Of a DNA stretch of 64,000 nucleotides, positions 25,144-37,029 are shown piece by piece. Every line of letters begins with the position of its first letter. The first letter of the stretch is position 1. Source of the DNA: Xestospongia muta. Its lineage: Eukaryota; Porifera; Demospongiae; Haplosclerida; Petrosiidae. The notes under the pieces were generated by a model. It had not been told where the DNA came from, searched no databases, and saw only the letters and a list, made by a program, of their open reading frames with translations. Both the position numbers and the translations under genes were made by a program. The stretch covers positions 4,932,436 through 4,996,435 of the forward strand of contig OY848919.1 of assembly GCA_963693285.1 (NCBI GenBank). Reading direction: 5' to 3'.

Positions 25144-25514
25144 CTTAATAGTGAAGATTGTCTACACAACAATATAATAATGAACAATGGAAATAAAGTA
25201 AGCAAATTTGTTCAGTAACAAAAGTTCATTTGTTATAAATTGTTAGGAGTGGAAAGAAATTCAAACTAAGAACAAAGAACAAAGAACAAATGAGAGTAAG
25301 TCTTGTTTATCTGATAATCAATTGTTCAGTTCAAATACGTTATCATCTAAAGAGAATGATAATAATGACAGTGAAATGTAGATGACATGGACACAATATC
25401 TCCTAGGAAACAGACACGATAATGTACCTACATACTCACAATAATGTGACATCACATACATCTGATAAGGAACCAGTTGCAGGAGAACCTTACAATAGAA
25501 AAGAAAAATCACAG
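25144..25514 (+). pseudogene. Relic exons 3-5, array copy 4 (short form)
   Basis: Closely similar to 20836-21187, with the same 'acacaatatctcctagga' and 'aaggaaccagttgcagg' remnants and further decay, including a small 'aagaacaaagaac' duplication near 25267. Confidence 0.75.
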
Positions 25515-26993
25515 GTAATGTCATCAAATAGTAATTTTATCTATATATAATACTATAGGAAATAATGGACTATTTATTGAGTACAGTCTGTTAGGAGTAA
25601 CTTTATGCGCTGTGTGCTGTACCACTTAGTGTACACACCCATTGGTTGCTAGCCAACATAGTGTCTACTGTCTAGTTGCTTTATCATAATTCATTTTTGT
25701 TTGAACTAAGGATGCACTAACGTAAGCTAGGTAAGGTTATTAGATATCTCAATCATCCTCTCTCATAGATAATTTCTTAATATTATATCTTAGTTTACAT
25801 TAATCATATCCTCTTATCAGTACACACTGTAATTAGTGATATAGTATTAACTGATTGTAATATATCATATGTATTCTATATAGTATATTGATGTACTGAC
25901 AAAGAAGACGTCAGAGATCAGAATGGAAAACTATTATAGTATATTTCCTATGATATATGGAGATATTAACTGAAGTAAGTATAACTCTTAACACACTGTA
26001 ATGTCATATGTTGTATTGTTATCTACAATAACAGGTGTGTTCATCTCATGATATATCATTTACCTGTAGTATAATGTACTATGTACTACATATGTATAGA
26101 GATAATATGATATGAATGAAGTAGGAAAACTTTTGGAACACTTTACAGCTCTATCTACAAAGTAAGTGATACTAACAGTTTAATATCATATATTATTGTA
26201 GTGTTTTAGCTGTCTGTTTTCAATGGACTATAGACTGTTCAGTAACTATATAACTTTATAACTAGTTAACTAAAGAATGGCTATGGAGATCATAAAGTCA
26301 ATCTTTGAATCAAAAGTAAATTTTTGCATCAAAAATTTTATTGATCTGTAATATTTTAGGAAATAATGGACTATTTATTTTTGAGTACAGTCTGTTAAGA
26401 GTGACTTTATAATGTATGTATGCTATACTTCTTACTCATACACTCATACACATGATTGGTTGCTAGGCAACATAATGGACATTTGGTGAATGATGATCCA
26501 TGTTACTTTAAGTTGTAAGAGATAGATGTATAAATTACGTATTCTATTTTTTTAATTGTGTAGTCAATATCAGTAACACTGTGCGATCTCGTTTATAAGG
26601 ATATATCCTTTAATAATAGGTATTACTATTAATACTTTAACAAATATTAAATCTCTCTTAATGGCCACAGGATATGGTTGTGGGTGTGGTCTATCATACT
26701 GTATAGCACAGACAGTCTCATATTGTTCACAGTACATGAGTTGAGTATGATAACTAAAGTACACTGAAGACACACCCACTTAAGCCTGGTAAGAGTAGTA
26801 GGTACAGTGGTCACATCCTGTTGTCATTATATAATGTAATTATATATCTCAATTATTCATATCCTCTCATCTATACAAAAAGAGCCACAGACCTAGTGAC
26901 ATACCTAACAGTGTACAGTGTATAACATCTGTTATGTATATATGAAAATGATATGTGGTCCTTTGATCTACATGTCAGTTCTCTACATATTGT

Positions 26994-27361
26994 AGTGAAA
27001 GATTGTCTACACAACAATGTAATAATGACAATGGAAATAAAGTAAGCAAATTTGTTCACTAACAAAAAGTTCATTTGTTATAAATTGTTAGGAGTGGAAA
27101 GATATTCAAGAAACAAAGAGCAATGAGAGTAAGTCTTGTTTATGTGATAATCAATTGTTCAGTTCAAATATATTATCATCAAAAGAGAATGATAATAATG
27201 ACAGAGAAGAGTAGACGTCCGAATATGACATGGACACAATATCTCCTAGGAAACAGACATAATTATACATAATTCTATGGTGACTCACAATAATGTGATA
27301 TCACATATGTCTGAAAAGGAACCAGTTGGAGGAGAGCCTTACAAAAGAAAAGGAAGATCAC
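26994..27361 (+). pseudogene. Relic exons 3-5, array copy 5 (short form, 5' part of unit deleted)
   Basis: The exon relic starts directly after 'ctctacatattgta', whereas the other units have several hundred more bases, including the 'gatgtactgacaaagaa' landmark. A deletion therefore removed the front of this sub-unit. The exon 5 remnant keeps 'atctcctaggaaacagaca' and 'aaaggaaccagttggagg'. Confidence 0.75.
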
Positions 27362-28759
27362 AGGTAATATCATCAAGTAGTAATTATATCTATATATAAT
27401 ACTACAGGAAATAATGGACTATTTATTGAGTACAGTCTGTTAGGAGTAACTTTATGCGCTGTGTGCTGTACCTCTTAGTGTACACACCCATTGGTTGCTA
27501 GGCAACATAGTGTCTATTGTCTAGTTGGTTTATCATAATTCATTTTTGTTTGAACTAAGGATGCACCAACGTAAACTAGGTAAGGTTATTAGATATCTCA
27601 ATCATCTTCTCATGTAGATAATTTCTTAATATTATATGTCAGTCTTACATTAATCATATCCTCTTGTCAGTACACACTGTAATTAGTGATATAGTAATAA
27701 CTGATTGTAATATATCATTGTGTGTTCTATATAGTATACTGATGTACTGACAAAGAAGACGTCAGAGATCAGAATGGAAAACTATCTATTATAATATATT
27801 TCCTATGATATATGAGGATATTAACTGAAGTAAGTATAACTCTTAACACACTGTAATGTCATTTGTTGTATTGTTATCTACAATAACAGGTGTGTTCATC
27901 TCATGATATATCATTTACCTGTAGTACAATGTACTATGTACTACATATGTATAGAGATAATATGATATGAATGAAGTAGGAAACCTTTTTAGCACCTTTT
28001 ACAGCTCTACATATATAGTAAGTGATACTAACAGTTTAATATCATAAATTATTGTAGTGTTTTAGCTGTCTGTTTTCAATGGACTATAGACTGTTCAGTA
28101 ACTATATAACTTTATAAACTAGTTAACTAAAGAGTGACTATGGAGCTCATAAAGTCAAACTTTGAATCAAAGGTATAATTATATATCAATATATATAATG
28201 GTATAGGAAATAATGGAGTAAATTTTATTGAGTACAGTTTGTTAAGAGTGACTTATGTTGTATATATGTTGTACTTGTTAGTGTATGTAAACATCTGTCA
28301 GTTGCTAGCCAACATAGTGACCAGTTGGTGAATGCCGATTCATTTCAGTTTGAGTTCTGTGAGTTATAAGTGATAAATATATATATATATTGATAGTTAC
28401 TAATTCTATCTTATACCTTGTTATCTTTTTTAATCCACTTTATTGTGATTTTTTTAGGTGTAGTCAATATCAGTAACGCTGTGTGATCTCTTATATAAGG
28501 CACTATTCTTTAATAGTAGGTATTGTTATTAATACTTTAACAAAAATTTTACTAATTCTCTCTTGAAAACCACAGGATATGATTGTGGGTGTGGTCTACC
28601 AGGCTGTATAACACAGACAGTCTTACATTGTTCACAGTACATGAGTTGAGTATGATAGTTACAGTATACTGAAGACATACCCACTTAAGCCTGGTAAGGG
28701 TATAGATTATTGTGGTCACATCTTTTCTCATAAATAATTACTTAATAATAATATCATTA

Positions 28760-30840
28760 TTATTATTATGTCTCAGTCTTACATTATTATTTTTCTTAAA
28801 TCCACTATATTGTGATATAGATAGTATGATATGATCTATTAAATCATGTTTATATATATTACAGGAGTTTGAATCAAATCAGCCATTATACTTCAATTCT
28901 CACAATCTCACAATTAATTATACTATCATACATAATAGCTGAATTATGATAATGTTTTTACAATTAAAACAAGAAAGTCATTTATCAAATCATATTACAT
29001 AACAGCTGACATGTTTACTTAAGATGATCAGTTTTATAATGTTGTTTGTAATTATTTTTATTATATTGTCATCATATGATTATAGTACTTTTATATTGTG
29101 GACACATTTTATTAAACTGGTAGTTTTGTTCTCTGATTTTTGCTTACTTTATGATTTATTCAATCACTAATGGAAAACTTGTCATTTTATTTCAAAGTTG
29201 ACACAATATATGACTAATTGCTTTAGGGTGTGGTTTTAAAATATTAGTTGCTAAAGACATTGAGGTATCACTGAAATATATAGTCAGTATATCTTCATTG
29301 ATTTTATTTATTTTTGGTTTTCATTCTAAGAAATACAGTGTAATTATAAAAGAGAGAGAAAGAATTTTCAGTTATGTCTGATATATTGTAATAACTACCT
29401 TTAGGAGAGTAAGTTGAGAGTCATCCAAACTGGATAAAATCATGTGTTAAAACAATCTTCCATTGAAACTCAACATCTTATTTAATATACTTCCTCTAGA
29501 TAATACTATAGATAGAAGAGAGAGTATAAATAATGTAACAATTTGAACTATGAATCTGTTTAAACATGTATTGGTCAATACTGTACTTTGATTTTCAGTC
29601 TGTTTGACCGACTGACCTGATTAATATAATTTGCTGTAATCATGTAATTTAGAGAATTCAGCTATAACAACTGAGATACTTAAATAACCAAAATATCAAG
29701 AACAATTACTTTAGTCAATAACTTATACAAATCTAATTATGTACACTGTAAAATTAATACAAGGTCAATGATAATATATGTTCTGTGAACTATATCAGTC
29801 GATTGTAGATATTATATATAGACAGCATTATTAATATCACTTACATGTATTATACCAAATGTACTTGTAACCTATTTTGGTCAGAAACAACTAGATATTT
29901 ACCATGTAATGTAATAGGACATATTTGTCAGGACTCAGGATAGAAAGAAATAAAAGATATATTTGAATCTTGATTATAGAAAGACTTCCTTCAAGATATA
30001 AAAATGAGATAGAGTGTTGATTTGTCGTCTTTGGAGTTCCAGAGTTATAGTCTTATTACTAACTTCCTAGACCTACAAGAGGAAAACATAAGTCTGTCTA
30101 CAGGTGAATCAAGTTGAACTACCATTGTAATTGTCTTGTCTGTCATTGTAGGATGAGAGATGGCATTGTTCAAGCAGGCTACCTGATTGATCTCAGTTCA
30201 CTAGGTAATCATTGTCTCTATGGTCAGTGTGATAGTTATGTCTACAATGTGGTGCGTTGTTTTCACACAGTTAAATGTGTTAATATAACAATAACAAATT
30301 GAGACGTAAAGATCAATGGGAAAGTGATGAATTGATTCAACATGAAATTGAATACACTAAAGATCAATGGCAAATTGAACAAAATAAATACAATAAGAAA
30401 TCGAATGCAATTGATTTAATGGGAATTTAACCAAATTAATTGTTAGTTCTATATTTTGATTATGTAAATTGTCATCATTATCACACAGTTGTTGGTAGCT
30501 TTTTTGTGGACTTGATGGAACAGACAACATTCTCCAAAAAAAGTAAAATACTTGGACATTCATCAGAATACTTAATTCTATAATCATAATACAAGACAAT
30601 ATAGCATACCACAGTAAATTTTATTCGCATACCTTTTCTCATAATCAGAATCATGCTGTGCCTTGAAAAATTGCAATAACAATTTTTTACTCTTTCCTTT
30701 TTTCCAGTTCAGCATATAAAGGTAGCTTTTCTACATTAAGATCAAATTGGTGAAAACAGTTGGACAGATCACACAAGAAAACAAATAAAAACTATTTCAG
30801 GATCTATCAAAGAAACTATAATGTAAAGTATATATTTAAT
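28760..30840. other. AT-rich DNA with only weak exon-like fragments
   Basis: No gene is supported. Two weak hints are noted. A 54-base segment at 30151-30204 is bounded by 'cattgtag' and 'ctag|gtaatc'. A frame at about 30301-30428 (RRKDQWESDELIQHEIE...) looks helical or coiled-coil and ends in TAA. I recognise neither and cannot join them in frame. Confidence 0.4.
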
Positions 30841-30851
30841 ATAAAGAACCT

Positions 30852-31127
30852 ACAATTGTAGTTCAAAGAAACAGAGAAAGAGACCGAAAACCTCTTGTAC
30901 ATTTGGTTTGTTCTTTTGTATCCAATATTGTTGAATTAGATAGATCTCCTTTAACAAGACAGATAAGAGTCTTTCCACATGACGTTCACACAATTGTAGT
31001 TCAAAGAAACAGAAATAGAGACCTAAAACTTCTTGTACATTTGTTTTGTTCTTTTGTATCCAATATTGTCTAATTAAATAGATCTCCTTTAACAAGACTG
31101 ATAAGACAGTCTTTCCACATGATGGTC
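30852..31127 (-). repeat. 138-bp direct tandem duplication in a minus-strand open frame
   Basis: Two copies start at about 30852 and 30990 (138 bp = 46 codons), both with 'acaattgtagttcaaagaaa' and 'ttgtatccaatattg'. On the minus strand they keep an 81-codon frame with LLKEIYLI and QYWIQKNK repeated. I do not recognise the protein. No start context or splice partners could be assigned, so it may be a remnant. Confidence 0.6.
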
Positions 31128-31672
31128 ATATACTTCTCTATCAGACTATGATGGTTCTGGTAAGTTAACATTTTGCCTTTTTCCTGATTAGGTTCAACAC
31201 CATTACTTTCTCATCTCTCTGGATGACAAAAATTCCTAAATTTCATTGAAACTTTCTTTTTCCAAAAGTCCTAAATTAATGTTGCTTACATAATATTTTA
31301 CAGTAATATTTAATTCATCTCACAAAGGAAGTGCATTCAGTATTTTTCAAAACTGGGTGATTTTCAATAAGTCACTCACAACAGACATCAATTTCTTCAG
31401 GTGATGTGCTCATTGTATACAGTATGATACATATAGATGTTGCAATTACTATTTCATCATTAGCTTTTGAATTTTAAAGCATTTTGTTCATAGCATTTGT
31501 TGTTCTTATTGAAAATTGAATAATTATAAGAAATTTTGATTCCAGTGAGAAGAAGGCCTAAACCATTTTTATTTTTGCAATTGTTACAACAAGCAATGAA
31601 CACATACTCAATATCTTTTCCTTTTTACCTTTAGCATGACTGAGGACTCTTAGCTATTTGTTATCTGTCTAG

Positions 31673-31732
31673 TCTCGTCCCCAGACCTACTCGCAAGCTT
31701 AAAGTAGCTTGCGAGTATGTCTGGGGACGAGA
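31673..31732. repeat. Long hairpin: 27-bp inverted repeat with 6-base loop
   Basis: The arms 31673-31699 and 31706-31732 (starting 'tctcgtccccagac' and ending 'gtctggggacgaga') are complementary with one mismatch. Their GC content stands out from the AT-rich surroundings. This may be the collapsed ends of a foldback/MITE element or a cruciform-forming site. Confidence 0.85.
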
Positions 31733-31817
31733 TTATTATCTGTCCAAAGCAGATCTATAGCTCAAGTCGTAGTTAGACCGTAAAGATCTTATTACTCTAT
31801 TTAAAGGAAAGCGAAAT

Positions 31818-32829
31818 GTCCATACGGGGTATTCATGCTCTTACTGTGGCTTTAAAGACTTTGTTGTTCCCTCTGTTGTCCTTCTAAATCAGAACATCGT
31901 TTCTGCCGTTCAGTGATACCAATTTTATTATTCACTGCGCTGCTGTTCCATCTTGTCAGCGAACATTCAAGAACTACAGGACATGTCAATATCATATTTT
32001 AAAATACTGTGAGTGTCAATTATTTTGCAAATGAAATTGAAGTAGAGAGTGGTAAAGAACAGAGACTATGATGTAGTTTACTGATGTCTGTGCATTATTC
32101 CCAAGATGTTGACCACAGCACAAGTGATGATCTACCTGTAATTGACTTTAAAGAAACAATATACTACTAAATGGATTATATAAACAAGTTAAACTAGGAG
32201 TCTCACTTGTGTTGCTACATTGGGTATAGTACAAGATGTCTCATGTCTAATTTATGATGTTGTTTCACAAATTAGAAATAAATTGACTTCAGTTCTTTTA
32301 ATAAATTCTATCAACCATACTGACATTTGTCATTTAGATTCTGTTTTTAGAGGAAAGCACATAAAACCTTTTGATGACCTCCAAGCATTTCATCAGCAGC
32401 TTCAGTTCTTTAAAGAATCATTTGACTTAATTGTACATAATCATAATACATACATACATACATATAATTATACATAAATTTAAAAAGATTTTGTCTTAGG
32501 AACCTAAGATAATTCTTGAACAGTATCAAGTTCAAAGACAGAGTGGAATAAAACAAAGCATATATGTACCACTATTGGTTACTCTTCATAACATATTAAA
32601 TGATTCACAGTGTTTGCAAGAGGTAAATAGTCATTATATTATAATGTGTATACTGGTCTAGAAGGAATGTTTATAAATTTATTACTTTAATTAGATACTT
32701 GATGAACATGTAAGTGCTGATCCTGACATTTTGTGTGACTGTTGTGATGGAACGATTTTCAATGAGCATTCAGTCTATTCCAGTGATGATACAATACTAC
32801 AAATAACTTTATGTACTTGGTCTAGTTAA
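31818..32829 (+). pseudogene. Zinc-finger / transposon-like protein relic
   Basis: Fragments in order resemble an uncharacterised C2H2-type gene family that is common in reef invertebrates and fish. They are a finger pair (CSYCGF, then CQRTFKNYRTCQYHIL) near 31850-32010, a piece at about 32196-32432 (LDSVF, FFKESFDLI), an exon at 32500-32622 (YVPLLVTLHNIL), and an exon at 32695-32829 (CDCCDGTIFNEHSVYSSDDTI). The last three join in phase 0. Stops interrupt the zinc-finger part, and the last exon ends in TAA where the family normally continues. It is most likely a decayed, possibly transposon-derived copy. Family recognition is from memory of motif order only. Confidence 0.5.
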
Positions 32830-33894
32830 ATCATCATCATTGATTCCAACAAACCATCCTTACTCTTACAATAATATGGTTAGGTTTAGTGTTGTGTGGT
32901 TGTATTTTCATATTCTTGACATGATACTGCAGGCATTAAATAGAATAATTTATTATCTCACTAGCTTGTCTTTACTGCATGTATTAATTATACATGTGTT
33001 CAATGTGACAATGTATGTGTGTGTAGGTATTTAAAGTATGCTGTTTAGTGGCAGTGTGTATAATGTTCTTTGATAAAATGAAAGCATTTTTAATATACTT
33101 TATGTACCTTTATCAATGTTCTAAATAATGTAATCTATACTATGTTACTATATCAACTACTTGTGTACTCTATATACATGTATTTACACAACCTCTTTAA
33201 CCACAAAGTAGGACAAGATATTGTGGGTTAGATCAATATATGTAATTTATAATGACTCTTTGGCTTGTGACAAAAACACAGGTATATTTTTACAATATAC
33301 TTTGCATATCTCTTACATATAGCACATTTGTATTATAATAACATACCTTTTATTACAGTGCAAATTTTACACACACACACACAAACACACTCACACTGTC
33401 ATATTGACATTGTTCTGTACTTGTTTGTTAGTAATTTGTAGCCAACTTCCCAGGTAACAAAATTGGGGATTAATATCAACTTTTATAGTACAGTGTAGCT
33501 CTAAGTTTCTATGTCATAATTTTCTCAAGGAGTCAGAGTTAGAATGAGAGAGAAATAATTTTTCTATACCATTATACAACTACTTTAAGTGTGTGTCCAG
33601 TGTGGTATAACTAGCTAGCACTCATTAAATCTCAAAAGTTTTATCATAAAATTACTTCATGGAGATTTAGTATTTGAATCATGAAATTGTTCTATAAATT
33701 TTGGAGCTATACAATATAATGTCAAAGACACTGACAATATTAAATATATGAATGTGTGCTGTGTGATACAGCATTGGTAGGTGTGGTCATTGTTGTGAAA
33801 GCTGAGAATGCACTATTATTTGAGGACAGAACAATACTTTGACTAATGGTTACATTAAATGATATTTTAATATTAAACAAGTGTATTATTTCAG

Positions 33895-34466
33895 ATCAAA
33901 GTCATCCTCATCTCATGACTCCACCTCCTCCAGACAACCTCAATCTTCTACTAAGAGTGGTAATAGGAAACCTCAGTCATCACTTATGTCACAAATAGGT
34001 GCTGATTTAAACAGGTACAATATAAGTGTAAGTGGTATCTAATGGTTCCTAGTAGTTTTAGAATATAAGAGTAGCTAGTTGTATTGCATGAGGTTGTATT
34101 TAAGAAACTATTTAAAATAATTTATGTATTAAGGTCTAAGAATCAAACAGTTAGTATCCACTAACAACTCTCAACCTAAAGTTACTAATATCTAACTAAT
34201 TGATATTTTATTTATTCATTTGTACTGTTTTAGAGAAAGAATGGAGCGACAAATGAGACAATCATCAGATGTACCACCTTCCACTGGATCCTCTCTATCT
34301 ACTAAGTCAAAAACTCATGAACCATCAAATACCTTAACTCCACTCATCAATGGTGATATGGTAAATATAAGTATTGTTATAACAACCTACTACTACAATA
34401 CAACAACAGCCTATTACTACTGACTCAAAACAAATGTACAATATATATCATGTATAGACTAGTATT

Positions 34467-34520
<54 letters not shown>

Positions 34521-34950
34521 CACAGGATAGATGAAGATGAAGCTCTTGCTCAAGCCATTACTGCTTCACTAAATGATACCACTAAAGTATGTAACCAAAT
34601 GAACTAGTCATAAAACCTTACCTTAAATTGCTACAAATATAATATTGTAGATTACTTAAATAATAATTAACTTAATGACTATTTGCTCAACATGAAGTCC
34701 ATACTTTAATGTTTAGATTTTAGAGGATAGGGATCAATATCTTTATACACAACAACATATGGACCTCCTGCCAGACAAACAGCAACTGCCAATGTCATTC
34801 CTATCAAAATATAAAAATATACTTTTTATTAATTCTTGTGTTTTAGAATTAGCCCAATATATAGTATACCAATTACAGCACCTTTTTTCTATTTTATAGT
34901 CACCTTCATCATCTGGACAATCACACACTACTGCTTCCACAGATAAATAA
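33895..34950 (+). CDS. C-terminal exons of a UIM-containing protein (partial or broken)
   Basis: The exons that fit are 33895-34014 (Ser/Gln-rich, ending SQIGADLNR), 34234-34360 (RERMERQMRQSSDVPPS...) and 34526-34586 (IDEDEALAQAITASLND, a ubiquitin-interacting-motif pattern). Two more start near 34719 (ILEDRDQYLYTQQ) and near 34900 (SPSSSGQSHTTASTDK, stop 34948-34950). An AATAAA overlaps the stop. The first two exons join in frame. The join to the UIM exon does not (phase 0 gives a stop), so an exon is missing, a site is misjudged, or the gene is broken. A UIM after a Ser-rich linker recalls AN1-type zinc-finger proteins (ZFAND2), but no AN1 finger was found upstream. The role in ubiquitin binding is inferred. 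Confidence 0.4.
34469..34517. repeat. (CT)n microsatellite
   Basis: A pure CT dinucleotide run lies directly before the acceptor of the UIM exon and forms an extreme polypyrimidine tract. Confidence 0.95.
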
Positions 34951-35293
34951 AATTGTATTATATCATAACTCTATCTTTGTGCTTATTTTTGTATACCTAA
35001 TAAATACCTTTTGTTATTATTCGTTATAATTAGCTATTATTATTGCTTATTAAATTTATCACGTGATGCAGAACTGCGGAAGCTGAATAATCTTGCGAAC
35101 CAGATCCAATTAATGACTCTACCAGTGTACCTACCGTATCTTCTTCAAGTTCATTCAAGAATATATGAGATCCCTTGGCCTGCTGCATTGGTAGTTGAGA
35201 GAAGAATTTCAGGTACTTAGAGATTAACTAAGGTATTTACACATAATTTAGCCATAGTCTACAGCTACTCCCCCCTATATTCAAACTAAGGTC

Positions 35294-35985
35294 ACGTCCT
35301 ACTGTAATAGATGACAGAGAATATATTGGTGTGTAAACATGATATGACCACATGAATGTCGTGAAGCGATGTGTCCTACTGTAATATTGTATTTGCTGGT
35401 TGTTAGGCGCATTTGGTTATTAAGCGCATAGTGTTTGTTAAGTGCACACATTTATCTTGGTCAGAACTCTTTTATTAAGCACTTAATGAATTATTAATAA
35501 GGAATAATGAAAAGCAGCTTCACGCAGAGTTTTGACAGCTCTGTTGAAGGGGAATCAAAATTAAAGGCTGGTGGTTCAAGAACATCAAAACACCATCCAT
35601 GTACTACACGTGCTTGAGTGAGAGCCACACCCAAAAAAGTGACATCATCCACAAAGGCTATTTGTCAAGCGCGTATCCTTTTTAAGCGCATATTTTATTC
35701 CTACGGAGATACAAGTGCATGCGCTTAATAACCAGCAAATACGGTAGAGACAGAAAATATATTGGTATGTAGACATAATATGAGCACATTAGCATCATGA
35801 AGTGGTGTGTCCTACTATAATAGATGACAGAGAATATATTGGTGTGTAAACATAATATGAGCACATGAGCATCGTGAAGCAACATGTCCTACTGTAATAG
35901 AGACAGGAAATATATTGATACATAAACATAATATAAGCACAAGAGTGTCAGGAAATATATTGGTGCATAAATATAATAAAATATG
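35294..35985. repeat. Minisatellite with unit of about 77 bp
   Basis: Copies begin with 'gtcctactgtaatag' and carry 'atatattggtgtgtaaacat' followed by 'gagcacatgagcatcgtgaa' variants. They lie at about 35294-35370, 35375-35808 (interrupted), 35809-35885 and 35886 onward, the last being degenerate. A 358-bp element is inserted in the second copy. Confidence 0.8.
35387..35744. mobile_element. TA-flanked MITE inserted in the minisatellite
   Basis: The terminal inverted repeats are about 26 bp: 'ttgtatttgctggttg' with 'aggcgcat' on the left, and the complement ending 'ccagcaaatacgg' on the right. They are flanked by TA at 35385-35386 and 35745-35746. An uninterrupted neighbouring copy reads 'actgtaatagagacag', so the empty site is visible within the window and the TA duplication is supported. 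The interior has no coding capacity; subterminal copies of 'ggttattaagcgcat' occur. A TA target suggests mobilisation by a Tc1/mariner-type (or other TA-using) transposase (inference). Confidence 0.85.
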
Positions 35986-36032
35986 ATAAAATATAAAGAA
36001 ATAGTAAACAAGATTTAGAGCAATCTATTGAA

Positions 36033-36398
36033 CTAGATTCTTATCTTTGCTAACGTGCAAGAAGGGTCTAGTAATGGTCGCAAGTGATTAAATTTCAGTT
36101 GATCAATCAAATTTCACTACCTAGATTGTTGGTAGTAATCTATATAGATGGTGAGTAGACTCTCTTGTTAACTCATAGCTATTTTATGCTTGTTACCTAG
36201 GTTAGACTGTTTTATAACTTTATATATCCATAGCAATGGGTTTTTAAAGTCAATTGACATAGCCAGTATACAGTGAAAAGCAAGATTACCGGGTGTGGGG
36301 TTTTATATGGCTTTCTTATTTTTGCTTTTGTGATTAGTTGGAGTTCTGTCATGACTTTGCTAGACCCTTATTGCTTATCAGCAAAGAGGAGAGTCTAG
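36033..36398. mobile_element. Foldback/MITE-like element with 39-bp inverted ends
   Basis: The arms 36033-36071 and 36360-36398 are complementary with several mismatches ('tctttgct' and 'aagggtctag' against their complements) and enclose about 290 non-coding bases. CTAG lies at both outer ends. It is probably an old non-autonomous DNA element. Confidence 0.6.
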
Positions 36399-37029
36399 CT
36401 CCATAGACTAAATTTAGAGGTTCAAAACTAATAAAGCCCTTCAAATTTATCATTAAATTGTTGTGGTTATTATTGTATTAGCCCACATGTAATAGAATGT
36501 CAACTGAACATTTGTGGGTAGAACTATGACTTGTCCGAGACACAGAAGAGACCAATCTAAATCATTACCACTAACTGCAAGTGCTAATACGATAAGTATG
36601 ACTGATTGAGTTCGAACCTTCTTGCTAGCTTGTTTCTCTGCTTATATTTGTAGTATTCTATAGCTATTAGTCTTTCTCAGATACTGCTGTTATTTGTCTG
36701 ATCTTGTAGCTGTAGTCAATGTTTCACTATAAAGTCAGTACCATCCAAACAATTATAATTTTTTTTTCATTACGATGAATAAATTATGTTAATTTTGCTT
36801 TTAAACATTTAAAAATAATATCTAAATTGTTCAGAACTGAATTGTACGTACAGTTTATTGAGGTCAGTCTAGATTTTTTCTGCTGTATTCCAATGAATTG
36901 CGCTATGTGTTACATTCTACTTAGTTGGAAATGTTAGTTTAGGGTGGAAGCCATTAATTTTACCTTATATATCAACTGATGAGATAGGAATGTTCCTGAA
37001 GCTGTAACTGCTAATACGAGTGTCATCCC

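Larger units (their letters stand above)
16800..28760. repeat. Large complex tandem array, unit about 1.9-2.3 kb (dimer of two sub-units)
   Basis: The landmark 'gtgttttagctgtctgtttt' recurs near 16915, 19864, 21874, 24181, 26203 and 28058. A second landmark, 'gatgtactgacaaagaa', recurs near 17643, 19549, 20719, 21562, 22571, 23870, 25034, 25888 and 27739. After this landmark the sequence alternates between two continuations: '...ggaatcaggacttaa', which leads to relic gene exons, and '...ggaaaactat...', which leads to the 'ctgtctgttttcaatgg' block. The higher-order unit is therefore a dimer of about 2 kb repeated about five times. Sub-blocks with 'ggaaataatggacta', 'ggttgctaggcaac' and 'gttgtgggtgtggtc' occur in most units. 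No intact coding frame of useful length was found, and short open frames here are shared repeat noise. Confidence 0.9.
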
